Assembly (NCBI GenBank): GCA_038326325.1
Contig: JBBQJW010000001.1
Span: 248,001 to 312,000 of the forward strand
DNA length: 64,000 nucleotides
Origin: UBA10324 sp038326325
Lineage (GTDB): Bacteria > Bacteroidota > Bacteroidia > Chitinophagales > UBA10324
Direction: 5' to 3'
Shown here: positions 17,106 through 25,930 of the stretch, one piece after another
How the letters are laid out: every line of letters begins with the position of its first letter
Numbering within the stretch: position 1 is the stretch's first letter
Translations under genes and position numbers: made by a program
Notes under the pieces: model-generated
Told to the model about the DNA's origin: nothing
What the model saw: only the letters and a program-made list of their open reading frames with translations
The model's database searches: none

Positions 17106-17984
17106 TTGACAATAGCGCTTTACAGCAGGCAATTAAATGTTCGTCATGCTGTTTTTATTCAGAAACTGTTACACCAGTTGCACGACAACGGATTTCAAAC
17201 ACTTGTTCATTCTCCCTATTATCAGCAGTTGCACGAACATCTTGAAGTGCCATCTTCATTCAGAACTTTCAACAATCACAACGATCTTCATCATCACATT
17301 GAGTGTATGTTTTCGTTGGGCGGAGATGGAACATTGCTCGATACTTTGAGTTTCGTTCGCGATTATAAAATTCCGATTCTTGGAATCAATATTGGTCGTT
17401 TAGGTTTTCTTGCCAACATAGGCACTGATGAAATTGACAATGCTCTTGAAGCATTGAAAAAAGGAAGTTATGTGCATGACCGTCGTTCGCTTATTCAACT
17501 TGACAGCAACAAATCGCTTTTCGGAAATGTGAATTATGCGCTCAATGAATTTGCGATTCACAAGAAAGACACTTCGAGCATGATAACTATTCATGCATAT
17601 ATCAATGGCGAGTTTTTGAATTCCTATTGGGCAGATGGATTAATTGTTAGCACACCAACTGGTTCGACCGGTTACAGTTTAAGCTGTGGTGGACCGATAC
17701 TTACGCCACAGGCGGCTAGCTTTGTTGTTACACCTATTGCGCCACACAATTTAAATGTGCGTCCGGTTGTTGTGCCCGACAATTCTGTTATTTCATTTGA
17801 GATAGAAGGTCGCGGTGATAATTATCTCTGCACACTTGATTCACGATACGAAACTATTGACAACTCTTTTCACATCGCCGTGAAAAAATGTTCTTTCAAT
17901 ATTGATTTGGTTCGCCTACCCGATCACAATTTCCTTAATACTCTTTCCAAGAAATTAAAGTGGGGAATTGATAGCAGGAATTGA
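17106..17984 (+). CDS. nadK: NAD kinase
   Basis: A 292-residue kinase that phosphorylates NAD to NADP in the cytoplasm. The catalytic GGDGT loop is at 72-76 (Asp74), followed by ILGINIGRLGFL and the NAD-binding PTGSTGYS at 184-191. The start is a TTG at 17106, giving MTIALYSRQ, the normal family N-terminus. An inserted block now ends just 14 bp upstream, so the ancestral operon signal from the hydrolase-CBS-Omp85 genes has been cut. Transcription must start in or near the insert. Confidence 0.95.
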   Translation: MTIALYSRQLNVRHAVFIQKLLHQLHDNGFQTLVHSPYYQQLHEHLEVPSSFRTFNNHNDLHHHIECMFSLGGDGTLLDTLSFVRDYKIPILGINIGRLGFLANIGTDEIDNALEALKKGSYVHDRRSLIQLDSNKSLFGNVNYALNEFAIHKKDTSSMITIHAYINGEFLNSYWADGLIVSTPTGSTGYSLSCGGPILTPQAASFVVTPIAPHNLNVRPVVVPDNSVISFEIEGRGDNYLCTLDSRYETIDNSFHIAVKKCSFNIDLVRLPDHNFLNTLSKKLKWGIDSRN

Positions 17985-18039
17985 TTACTATTAATTGATT
18001 GCAAAAAAAATTTTTTTGGAATGGAATATTCAGATTGCT

Positions 18040-18069
18040 TTTGCTTTCTAAAAATATTAGGTAAGTTTG
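18040..18069 (+). promoter_or_regulatory. Bacteroidota-type promoter for the PAS and MBL genes
   Basis: TTTG at 18040-18043 is followed after 18 bp by TAAGTTTG at 18062-18069. This is close to the TTTG-N19-TAnnTTTG consensus, 28 bp before the PAS gene ATG. It is the clearest promoter I see in the window. Confidence 0.6.
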
Positions 18070-18097
18070 AGAAGGCGAAAACAAAACTCCCCGATAT

Positions 18098-18487
18098 ATG
18101 CCTAACCAACAAATAGAACTTATATTAAGCAGACAACTTGCTGACAGTTTATCTATTCCGGTTTTCTTAGTTGACACGAAGGGTAATCTTTTATTTTATA
18201 ACGAACCTGCTGAAGAATTGCTCGGATTAAGATTTGAAGAAACTGGATTTATGCCCGCTGAAGAATGGTCAACTATTTTTAAACCGCAGGATAAAGATGG
18301 CAAACTGCTTCCAATGGAATCGTTGCCATTGGTTAAAACAATTCGCAACCGCACACCTGAACATGGCGAGTTCTGGATTAAAAGTTTGAAAGGAGAATTT
18401 TTAAAAATTGCTGTAACAGCTTATCCAATCATTGGAAGACCTGACAGATTTGTTGGAGCAGTTGCTTTATTCTGGAAATCAACTTAG
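18098..18487 (+). CDS. Stand-alone PAS-domain protein
   Basis: A 129-residue protein that is a single PAS fold. IPVFLVDTKGNLLFYNEPAEELLG covers the first strands and the F helix, and a PAC-like end reads FLKIAVTAYPI then FVGAVALFW. There is no output domain, so it would sense a ligand and act through a partner. The MBL-fold gene starts two bases after its stop, which points to joint expression from the promoter upstream. Ligand and partner are unknown. Confidence 0.8.
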   Translation: MPNQQIELILSRQLADSLSIPVFLVDTKGNLLFYNEPAEELLGLRFEETGFMPAEEWSTIFKPQDKDGKLLPMESLPLVKTIRNRTPEHGEFWIKSLKGEFLKIAVTAYPIIGRPDRFVGAVALFWKST

Positions 18488-18489
18488 TT

Positions 18490-19323
18490 GTGAAAATAAA
18501 AATATGGGGATGCCGCGGTTCCATTCCATCTCCTGGACTGGAAAAAAATATTTACGGAGGAAATACTTCATGTGTTCAGATTATTCATGAAAATACTTGT
18601 CTCATTTTAGATGGTGGTTCGGGAATTCAGAACCTAGGTGCTTCGCTTGAACCTGAAATCACTGAGATAAATTTATTACTCACTCACCTTCATATTGACC
18701 ACATAATTGGCTTGGGTTTTTTCCGACCGCTCTATAATCCGAAAGTCAAAATAAATATTTGGGGACCTTCCGCTTCCAAAGAAACTTTAACTCGCCGACT
18801 CACGAGGTATTTTTCTCCTCCGCTTTTTCCTGTGCGATTAAATGAATTGCCAGCTAACATCAGAATTAATGAAATCAATCAGAGTAGTTTTGAAATTGGT
18901 GAGTTCAAAATTTTTTCAGAATACATCTGTCATCCTGGTCCTACAATTGGTTATCGAATTGAACACAACAATAAAACTGTTGCATACCTGCCCGACCATG
19001 AACTTGCTTTGGGTTCGGCGCAATTTCCAAACAACACCGAATGGACCAGTGGTTACTCGCTCGCCCAAAACGCCGATATACTGTTACACGATGGGCAATA
19101 CCGAGCCGCTGATTATGATGACAAAATTGGTTGGGGACATAGCTCAATGAGTGATGCAATAAAATTTGGGAAACTCGCGGGAGTAAAAAAAATATTATTG
19201 TTTCATCACGATCCGCTAAACAGTGATTTAAAATTGCAGGAATTATTTAATGAAGCTATTTCAGATAACCCTAATAATTTTGTTGTTGAACTTGCGAAGG
19301 AAGGGCAAACTTATGTTTGCTGA
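18490..19323 (+). CDS. MBL-fold metal-dependent hydrolase (PhnP/cAMP-phosphodiesterase-like)
   Basis: A 277-residue protein starting with GTG and the phrase IKIWGCRGSIPSPG, common in MBL enzymes that cleave phosphodiesters. The metal site is HLHIDH at 66-71, with further ligands in YICHPGPTIGYRI, YLPDHE and LFHHDP. Its coupling to a PAS protein suggests a signalling role, such as cyclic-nucleotide breakdown, but this is a guess from position. The TGA is followed at once by a TGTAACAG motif. Confidence 0.82.
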   Translation: MKIKIWGCRGSIPSPGLEKNIYGGNTSCVQIIHENTCLILDGGSGIQNLGASLEPEITEINLLLTHLHIDHIIGLGFFRPLYNPKVKINIWGPSASKETLTRRLTRYFSPPLFPVRLNELPANIRINEINQSSFEIGEFKIFSEYICHPGPTIGYRIEHNNKTVAYLPDHELALGSAQFPNNTEWTSGYSLAQNADILLHDGQYRAADYDDKIGWGHSSMSDAIKFGKLAGVKKILLFHHDPLNSDLKLQELFNEAISDNPNNFVVELAKEGQTYVC

Positions 19324-19369
19324 GTGTAACAGTCTTGTTTTTTAATAGCTTAATAAAGAGTTTGAAATT

Positions 19370-19570
19370 TTACCTGAAAAAATATTTCAGGGTAGCTTCG
19401 TATTCGTAGAATTTTTTTGAAGGGCTGAGCGCTGGTTCTGAAATTCCAAAATCGCAACAAAATATTAATTGAAATTTATTCGTCAGGCGAATACCATCTC
19501 AAGCGACTAAGACATTGAGTCGTTCAATTCCTCTATAACTTGCGCCGAGAAAAAATGTTTGCTTGTAAAA
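19370..19570 (-). pseudogene. Truncated 3' fragment of a secreted or outer-membrane protein gene
   Basis: Reading the minus strand from 19570 gives one frame that ends in TAA at 19372-19370 and has a single internal TGA. Its phrases include FFLGASYRGIERLNVLV, DGIRLTNKFQL and KFYEYEATLKYFFR*. The tail resembles C-termini of Bacteroidota outer-membrane barrels such as PorP/SprF, which is a weak match. The IS remnant begins at 19571 where the 5' part should be, so the fragment was probably cut by that insertion and then decayed. Confidence 0.45.
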
Positions 19571-19970
19571 TAGACCTCTTGCATAAATCAAGGGAGTTCA
19601 AAATTATAAATGCTTGCTATGAGATTTGCAGGCAGCTTCGCTGATGCCATAATCTCCACTGAAATGGAACATCTTTCGATACTCTCGAAGATACATCAGT
19701 GTCATTAGTAATTGGTCTTCTATACACAGTTTAGGTGGTCTTCGTCGGAGGGGATGTTTGCGCCTATCTTGATGATGAGCTTTTACAGTTTTGACCATCC
19801 CTGCAAATGTTTTTCGCTTTATTGCTGTCCTGCGTTTAAACAGTTCAGGTTTTATTTCTTTGAGTTGCTCCCAATACATATCGCAACTTTATTGCCGTTA
19901 CACTTCTCTTTTAAATTTCGCTTTCCTTTATCTTTCAATCTTTTGTATGCTTATTTATGCAAGAGGTCTA
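19571..19970. mobile_element. Deleted IS5-family-like element with perfect 18-bp inverted ends (MITE-like)
   Basis: TAGACCTCTTGCATAAAT at 19571-19588 and its exact reverse complement at 19953-19970 bound 400 bp. Both ends carry an outermost TA, which fits a TA target duplication. Inside is the start of a transposase on the minus strand, after which the sequence is deleted. The element cannot move by itself but could be moved by a full copy elsewhere. Confidence 0.8.
19604..19879 (-). pseudogene. IS5-family transposase, N-terminal fragment
   Basis: Ninety-one residues beginning MYWEQLKEIKPELFKRRTA match the N-terminal DNA-binding region of IS5-type transposases, including LSIED-like LCIEDQLLMTLMYLREYR and FHFSGDYGISEA. 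The catalytic DDE domain is absent: the frame breaks after about residue 85 and the inverted end follows within 20 bp. It is inactive. Confidence 0.75.
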
Positions 19971-19985
19971 ATCAAAAAAATACCA

Positions 19986-20707
19986 ATGAAATTTTATTTG
20001 TTTCTTATTCTGTTTTCGTTTTTTATAACAAAGGGTTATTCTCAGGAGCGAGGTGGTTGAGGTCCAATTGGTAGTTATGGTATTGTAGTTACATCTATTC
20101 TCAATTCAGATACAAGTCAGAAATATGTTTGCTTTAAGTTTATGTTTAGCGACCCTGATGTGTATGTTGATCAAATTACTTGCAGCAATTTCTCTGAAGT
20201 TTTTGTTGATGCTTATTCTAACAATACCTTTTATGATTGCCTATAGATTAAGAAATTATTGATAATGGAATTTTGATTTTCAGTTCTGATACTTCTTATA
20301 CAGGAGATATCCAAGTTGGAATCTCATATTCAGGTTATATTCACCATAAAAAATTCCTGATTGATAACTCAGAAACTTCTATTTCAATTTTCAATCAATT
20401 TGTAATTCCGTTAAAGCGTGTGCAACCGAATTTAGAATCGCTTCAGATTAGTGTTTCTGGAAAATCTTGATCTCAATTGGTTTCATTCACCAACGCGAGT
20501 GCTTACAACATGCAGATTCGAGTGCTGGATTTGAATGGAAGAATTGTTTCATCTCAAAATATTTCATCTCAATTTCAACTAAACTTATCATTTCTTACAG
20601 CAGGAATTTATGTTTTTGAATTCCTCTGGGCTGGAAATACAGAACGAAAAAAATTATGCTCTTCTGAAACTCTTTCAGGATTTTTCTATCTATATTATTG
20701 TGGCTAA
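19986..20707 (+). pseudogene. Broken secreted protein with type IX secretion sorting tail
   Basis: ATG 19986 opens a clean signal peptide (FYLFLILFSFFITKGYSQ). The frame is then broken by TGA at 20058, TAG near 20244, a frameshift near 20250 and TGA at 20468. Past these, the last part reads MQIRVLDLNGRIVSSQNIS and FLTAGIYVFEF, which is the usual type IX sorting-domain pattern. Its presence implies the organism has, or had, a type IX secretion system. The middle shows no family that I recognise. Confidence 0.72.
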
Positions 20708-20773
20708 AGCCAGCCAATTTTTTTCCTAAAACCTCCAATTTCAGGTATATTCTGAATTAAAATAAGAAAGTAA

Positions 20774-22345
20774 TTATTTCCTCTTCAATAACTCTAAAGC
20801 TTTCAACACATCGTTATCAGAACCATTCTGAAAACGGAAATATTCATTTTCATCTTTCAGCATTCTCGCTGAAAGACTTTCTAAATTCTGAACCAATTGT
20901 TTTTTCTGAATAGCGCTCAATTGACTGAAATTAATTTTCAAAGTTGGTTCAACCAATTTAAAATCTGCCTCTGAAAAAACTCTTTGATAATTAATAGCAA
21001 ACTGATAGGCAGTTTCCTGAATCAAAGATTGACTTAACCTTGAAATTGACGACGAGTATAAACTCGTATCCACCGAAACAAAGACATCGGGCACAATTCC
21101 GCCACCACCATAAACTACTCTTCCAGTTGCTGTAAAATATTTTGTGGTATCGGTTAATTTAATGCTGTCTTTATTTGTGAGTTCGCCATTGGTGTAACGG
21201 TTTATCATTTCATGATAATAATTTTCAGTTCCGTCTTTATATGATTTCTGAATGCTGCGACCTGAAGGTGTGTAATAACGCGCAATAGTTAATCGCAAAC
21301 CACTGCTATCGCTCAAAGTATATTGTTCCTGCACCAATCCTTTTCCGAATGAACGGCGACCAACAATTGTTGCACGGTCATAATCCTGCAAAGCACCTGC
21401 GAGAATTTCACTTGCCGATGCACTTTCGTCATCAATCAGCAAGCACATTCCTCCATCTTCAAACAAACCCGACTTACCCGTGTAGTATTCCTGTTTCGGA
21501 TAAACCCTGCCTTGCGTGTACACCACTAATTTTTTTTCCGAAAGAAATTCATCGGCAATATCAACTGCAATATCAAGTATCCCTCCACCGTTTCCTCTTA
21601 AATCAAGAATCAGTTTTTTCATTCCTGCTTCTTTTAATTTGCTTAGTGCACTGTGCATCTCATCTTCAGTTGTTTGGCTGAAGCTCTCCATTTTTATAAA
21701 TCCAATTTCAGGAGTAATCATGTACGAAGCTGTTACACTTGATAAAGGAATTTTCCCGCGAATGATGCTGAAATATTTTACCTCCTGTTCACCTCTTCGC
21801 ATCACACCTACTTTCACTTTCGTTCCTCCTGTCCCCTTAAGTTTTCCTTTGATAGAATTATCCGAATAATTTTTTCCGGCAACAAGTGTATCATTCACGC
21901 TCACAATCTTATCTCCCTTTTTTAACCCTGCTTGTGCTGACGGGCCTCCTCCAAGAACATTTACAACTGTTGCAGTATCAAACACCGGAAAAAATTCAAT
22001 CCCGATTCCTTCAAAACTTCCTTTCATCTTCTGATTCACTTCCACCAATTGTGTGTAAGGAATAAAAACAGAATGAGGGTCAAGTTGAGCGAGCAATGCT
22101 TCAATACCTTTTTGTTTGATGGAAGAAATATTTACCGTATCAACATACTTCGCTGTAACATAGGCAAGCACCTCATCCATAGTATTTGGTTTTCCGCTTC
22201 CGCTGAATGAAATTTTTTCTTTTGAAGAAAGTATCATTCCCATTTGAATTCCCATTACGAGAACAACCGCCAGCAACAGCGGCATCCAGATTTTTAAATT
22301 TGTTTTCAAGGCGGGGCAAAGAAACAAGGTTTTTGTTTGAAGCAT
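20774..22345 (-). CDS. Carboxy-terminal processing protease (S41, CtpA/Prc type)
   Basis: A 523-residue envelope protease with an N-terminal membrane anchor (about 18-40) and an S41 N-terminal helical part at 55-105. A PDZ domain follows at about 110-195 (FEGIGIEF, GGGPSAQAGLKKGDKIVSVND), then the peptidase core. Catalytic Ser lies in ESASASEI (about 308-312) and Lys335 in FGKGLVQ, the usual Ser/Lys dyad. LDLRGNGGGILD supports substrate binding. It would trim or degrade periplasmic proteins. It is divergent from murQ, 77 bp away. A start nearer the anchor (around residue 12) is possible. Confidence 0.9.
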   Translation of the reverse strand: MLQTKTLFLCPALKTNLKIWMPLLLAVVLVMGIQMGMILSSKEKISFSGSGKPNTMDEVLAYVTAKYVDTVNISSIKQKGIEALLAQLDPHSVFIPYTQLVEVNQKMKGSFEGIGIEFFPVFDTATVVNVLGGGPSAQAGLKKGDKIVSVNDTLVAGKNYSDNSIKGKLKGTGGTKVKVGVMRRGEQEVKYFSIIRGKIPLSSVTASYMITPEIGFIKMESFSQTTEDEMHSALSKLKEAGMKKLILDLRGNGGGILDIAVDIADEFLSEKKLVVYTQGRVYPKQEYYTGKSGLFEDGGMCLLIDDESASASEILAGALQDYDRATIVGRRSFGKGLVQEQYTLSDSSGLRLTIARYYTPSGRSIQKSYKDGTENYYHEMINRYTNGELTNKDSIKLTDTTKYFTATGRVVYGGGGIVPDVFVSVDTSLYSSSISRLSQSLIQETAYQFAINYQRVFSEADFKLVEPTLKINFSQLSAIQKKQLVQNLESLSARMLKDENEYFRFQNGSDNDVLKALELLKRK

Positions 22346-22405
22346 CTGTCAACGAAATAATTTTTTCTTTACCTGCAAAAACTATTTCAGTGCAATGGTT
22401 GTAAT

Positions 22406-22413
22406 TACTTTTG
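22406..22413 (+). promoter_or_regulatory. -7 box for murQ, implying a very short leader
   Basis: TACTTTTG fits TAnnTTTG and ends 9 bp before the ATG at 22423. If used, the transcript would start only a few bases before, or at, the start codon. Confidence 0.4.
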
Positions 22414-22422
22414 CGAACAGCT

Positions 22423-23235
22423 ATGCAAAAAACCACAGAGGAAAACAGTCGCTACAATCATCTCGAACAAATGAGTGTTCTGGATTTGCTTACGAATATT
22501 AATCGTGAAGACAAAACTGTTGCCGACTCAGTAGAGAAAACGATTCCGCAGATAGAAGCATTGGTCAATCATATTGTTGCAAACATGAAACAAGGTGGAC
22601 GATTGTTTTATCTCGGAAGCGGAACAAGCGGACGATTAGGAATTGTGGATGCATCGGAGTGTCCACCAACTTTTGGTGTTGAACAAGGATTAGTAAATGG
22701 AATTATTGCCGGAGGTGATGCGGCAATAAGAAAAGCGCAGGAGTTTGCTGAAGATGATATTGAGCAGGGATGGAAAGATTTACAAGCGCACAATATTTCT
22801 GAATTGGATACAGTTATTGGAATAACAGCGAGCGGCTCAACACCGTATGTGGTTGGCGCGATGGAAAAATGCAAGCAGAACAGAATTAAAACCGGAGGTA
22901 TAACATGTAACACCGTTACACCTCTTGCTGCTGTCGTTGATTTTCCGATTGAAGCAGTTGTCGGTCCTGAGTTTGTAACTGGCAGCACACGAATGAAAGC
23001 AGGCACTGCACAAAAACTTGTACTCAATATGATTTCAACCTCGGTGATGATTCAGCTGGGGAAAGTACTTGACAACAAAATGGTGGACATGCAACTCACA
23101 AATGAAAAACTGATTGAGCGCGGCGCAAAAATGCTTTCGCGTCAATTCGCGTGGGATTTAAAAAGAGCCCGCGGAATTTTACTCGAATACGGGAGTGTGC
23201 GCAAAGTGATGGATGCACACATAAGGAAAAAATGA
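22423..23235 (+). CDS. murQ: N-acetylmuramic acid 6-phosphate etherase
   Basis: A 270-residue SIS-fold enzyme that splits lactate from MurNAc-6-phosphate during peptidoglycan recycling. LGSGTSGRLGIVDASECPPTFG is the SIS core and GSTRMKAGTAQKLVLNMIST the C-terminal signature. I choose ATG 22423 over the TTG at 22411, because the -7 box sits at 22406-22413. No PTS or MurK gene is near, so the source of the substrate lies elsewhere. Confidence 0.93.
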   Translation: MQKTTEENSRYNHLEQMSVLDLLTNINREDKTVADSVEKTIPQIEALVNHIVANMKQGGRLFYLGSGTSGRLGIVDASECPPTFGVEQGLVNGIIAGGDAAIRKAQEFAEDDIEQGWKDLQAHNISELDTVIGITASGSTPYVVGAMEKCKQNRIKTGGITCNTVTPLAAVVDFPIEAVVGPEFVTGSTRMKAGTAQKLVLNMISTSVMIQLGKVLDNKMVDMQLTNEKLIERGAKMLSRQFAWDLKRARGILLEYGSVRKVMDAHIRKK

Positions 23236-23254
23236 ACTGAATAAAAATTATAAG

Positions 23255-23836
23255 TTGCATAACATAGAACCATATTATAGTTGGAAAGACATTTACTCGG
23301 CGGAGGAAGATCCGTTGTCGCCGTTTTATAAACGCACCTATAGCGAGTTTGAATTCACGAATCAGATTTACAACTACTACATACATCCGCAATGGGATGA
23401 GATTGGTTCTTCTACCTTGTATATAAAATTATTGTTCGTTGATTATACTCAACGATTTGCAGTAATTGAATTAATAGGTGAGTGGAACGACGCGTTGCAC
23501 AACGACATCATGATTCTGAAGCGCGAAGTGATTGATGTGCTTATCGAAAATAAAATCAACCGCTTCATGCTGATTGGCGAGAATGTTTTGAATTTTCACG
23601 CTTCAGATGATTGCTACTACGAAGAATGGTACGAAGATATTTCTGATGAAGGCGGTTGGATAGTCGCCGTTAATTTTCGCAAACATGTTTACGACGAAAT
23701 GCGCACCGTGCATCTCGAGCATTATATGTACATGGGCGAAAAATTTTCAGACCTCAACTGGAGAACTGTGAAGCCACAATATCTCCCCGATTTAATTGAA
23801 GGAATTTTATTGAAGAGATTGGCGCCAGGGGAATAA
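23255..23836 (+). CDS. Conserved hypothetical protein downstream of murQ
   Basis: About 193 residues, soluble and very rich in Tyr, Glu and Asp (YYSWKDIYSAEEDPLSPFY, CYYEEWYEDISDEGGW). I recognise no functional domain but recall similar proteins in other Bacteroidota. No ATG is available: TTG 23255 is the first start in the list of usual codons, while the frame stays open upstream and CTG 23237 would give a slightly longer N-terminus. It lies 1-19 bp after the murQ stop, hence in the same transcript. Confidence 0.68.
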   Translation: MHNIEPYYSWKDIYSAEEDPLSPFYKRTYSEFEFTNQIYNYYIHPQWDEIGSSTLYIKLLFVDYTQRFAVIELIGEWNDALHNDIMILKREVIDVLIENKINRFMLIGENVLNFHASDDCYYEEWYEDISDEGGWIVAVNFRKHVYDEMRTVHLEHYMYMGEKFSDLNWRTVKPQYLPDLIEGILLKRLAPGE

Positions 23837-25750
23837 TTATTTCTCCATCACTTTCAAATCCAACTCCTCATAAATTGAATTGTTGCTGATGTATTCGGGA
23901 ACAATTTGTTTCATCTTGCTCACGATGGCTTTGTTATTCTGACTATCAAAAAGTGAAATAAGAATTTCAATTTCTTTACACGCTTCATCAAATTCATATT
24001 CGCGGACTTTTGCAATTAATATTTTAGGATGATGAGTTGGAATGGTGTTCTCAGTATTCGCAAGCAACTCTTCATATAATTTTTCACCGGGGCGCAAACC
24101 TGTAATTTCAATCTTGATGTCTTTGTCTAACTGCAATCCACTCAACTGAATCATCTTCTTTGCGAGGTCAATAATTTTTACTGGTTCGCCCATATCGAAA
24201 ATAAAAATCTCGCCGCCGTTTCCCATCGCACCCGCTTCGAGCACCAACTGACATGCTTCAGGGATCGTCATAAAGAATCGCGTGATCTCAGCATCTGTAA
24301 CAGTTATTGGTCCTCCTGTTTCTATCTGTTGTCGAAAGCGCGGAATCACTGAACCATTCGAGCCCAACACATTTCCAAAACGAGTTGTGATAAAGTGTGT
24401 TGACATCTCTCCCATTTTCTCAACCAATTTTTTGTTGAGTGACTGCACATAAATTTCTGCTATTCGTTTTGATGCGCCCATCACATTTGTCGGATTCACA
24501 GCTTTGTCGGTACTCACGAGCACAAAAACATCCACTCCATATTTCACTGCAAGGTCGGCACAGTTTTTTGTTCCAAGCACATTGGTGAGAATACTTTCCG
24601 AAGGGTTATTTTCCATCAGCGGAACATGCTTGTAAGCAGCCGCGTGATAAACCAATTCCGGCTTCAGCAAACGGAAAACTTTTTCCATTCTTTCCTGCAC
24701 ACGAATATCTCCCAATACAATTTCAAATTTCAGATTCGGAAAATCATGTTGCAGTTCCAAATCCAATTCGTGCAAAGGGCTTTCCGCCTGATCCAAACAA
24801 ATGAGCAACGAAGGATTATACTTCGCTAACTGACGAACAATTTCCTGACCAATGGAACCTGCAGCACCTGTCACTAAAATTCTTTTCCCCTTTGTCTGTG
24901 CTTCAATAGTTTCCTTATCCAGTCGGATGGGTTCGCGTTCAAGCAATTCTTCAATCCTAACCTGACGAATCTGATTCACGCTCAACTCACCATTAATCCA
25001 TTTAGAAGCGGGGGGCACAGTCAGTACTTTCACATCATACTTCAAACAGGCATTAATCACTTTGTTTTTTACTGAAGTTTTTACAGTTGTATCACTGATG
25101 ATAAGCATATCCGCTTCGCCGGTCGCCAATAATTTATCGAGGTCACGGTCAGTATTTAAAACTGTTACACCTTCAATATTTTTTGTTTGGTTCGAAGGAT
25201 TGTTGTCGATGAAGGCGACCACATCGTGATTTTTTTTTCTATCCTGTTCCAGTGTTCTTTTTGTAATTACTCCGTTGTTATCTGCACCATAAATAATTAC
25301 TCGCACTTTCGGTTTTTTCGATTTCACTACTTCTTCATAAATTGTCTTCACAGCAATGCGATAAGCAGCGAGCAAAAACATGGAGATGAAATAATCAATC
25401 AACAGAATAGAAAATGGCACGAGATAATTCGGTTGAAACTGCGCGACAATAAAATTTATAATTCCAAGTGCGGCAGTTCCAAGTGTGATGCTTAAAAATA
25501 TTCGTTGCGCATCTTCAGAACTTGTGTACTGTATCATTCCCGCATAAGTGCGGAAGAGAATGAATAAAATAAACCTGACTGCAAACAACGAAACAACAGC
25601 GCGAAAAATGAATGGTTGTTCTGTTGATGGAACATTGAAATTAAATCGCAATAGATAAGCAAGAATAAGAGAAACAATTACAATTAAACAATCAACAGCA
25701 AGCACTGCCCAGTGAGTCCATAGTGCCTTTAAGTTGAATTGACGAAACAT
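23837..25750 (-). CDS. Membrane nucleotide-sugar 4,6-dehydratase (CapD/WbpM/PglF family)
   Basis: A 637-residue protein with four membrane helices in the first 130 residues and a CoA-binding-like Rossmann domain at about 145-270. A catalytic SDR domain follows from about 290, with TGAAGSIGQEIVRQ for NAD(P) and STDKAVNPTNVMGASK holding the active-site Met/Lys pair that replaces YxxxK in this family. These enzymes make UDP-4-keto-6-deoxy-GlcNAc for bacillosamine- or QuiNAc/FucNAc-type sugars. It is convergent with the gene at 23255, one base apart, and heads the first polysaccharide locus. Confidence 0.9.
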   Translation of the reverse strand: MFRQFNLKALWTHWAVLAVDCLIVIVSLILAYLLRFNFNVPSTEQPFIFRAVVSLFAVRFILFILFRTYAGMIQYTSSEDAQRIFLSITLGTAALGIINFIVAQFQPNYLVPFSILLIDYFISMFLLAAYRIAVKTIYEEVVKSKKPKVRVIIYGADNNGVITKRTLEQDRKKNHDVVAFIDNNPSNQTKNIEGVTVLNTDRDLDKLLATGEADMLIISDTTVKTSVKNKVINACLKYDVKVLTVPPASKWINGELSVNQIRQVRIEELLEREPIRLDKETIEAQTKGKRILVTGAAGSIGQEIVRQLAKYNPSLLICLDQAESPLHELDLELQHDFPNLKFEIVLGDIRVQERMEKVFRLLKPELVYHAAAYKHVPLMENNPSESILTNVLGTKNCADLAVKYGVDVFVLVSTDKAVNPTNVMGASKRIAEIYVQSLNKKLVEKMGEMSTHFITTRFGNVLGSNGSVIPRFRQQIETGGPITVTDAEITRFFMTIPEACQLVLEAGAMGNGGEIFIFDMGEPVKIIDLAKKMIQLSGLQLDKDIKIEITGLRPGEKLYEELLANTENTIPTHHPKILIAKVREYEFDEACKEIEILISLFDSQNNKAIVSKMKQIVPEYISNNSIYEELDLKVMEK

Positions 25751-25930
25751 AAATTCTTTACCCTGTTACTGTGAAATTATTTGATACAAAATCTGTGCTT
25801 TTAAAAACGATTCGCGAATTTAAGTGGAAAGAAATAAAGGGAAGGAACTTTCCAAGCACCTTCTTCTTTTAAAAGCCAATAATTTCACTCTTATTCTCCA
25901 CTTAATTAATTACTTTTCAAAAAAAATCTT

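Noticed and set aside
19373..19391. CCTGAAA...TTTCAGG hairpin after the MBL gene as a terminator.
   Set aside because: There is no T-run after it on the plus strand, and it falls in the coding end of the minus-strand gene fragment.
20058..20470. Two TGA codons inside the type IX cargo frame could mean TGA is read as an amino acid.
   Set aside because: TGA ends many intact genes in the window with tight overlaps (2228-2230, 8940-8942, 58623-58625), and this gene also has a TAG and a frameshift, so decay is simpler.
22346..22422. A promoter for the divergent protease gene in the 77-bp gap.
   Set aside because: TAGTTTTTG on the minus strand has three bases between TA and TTTG and no -33 element, so it does not meet the consensus.
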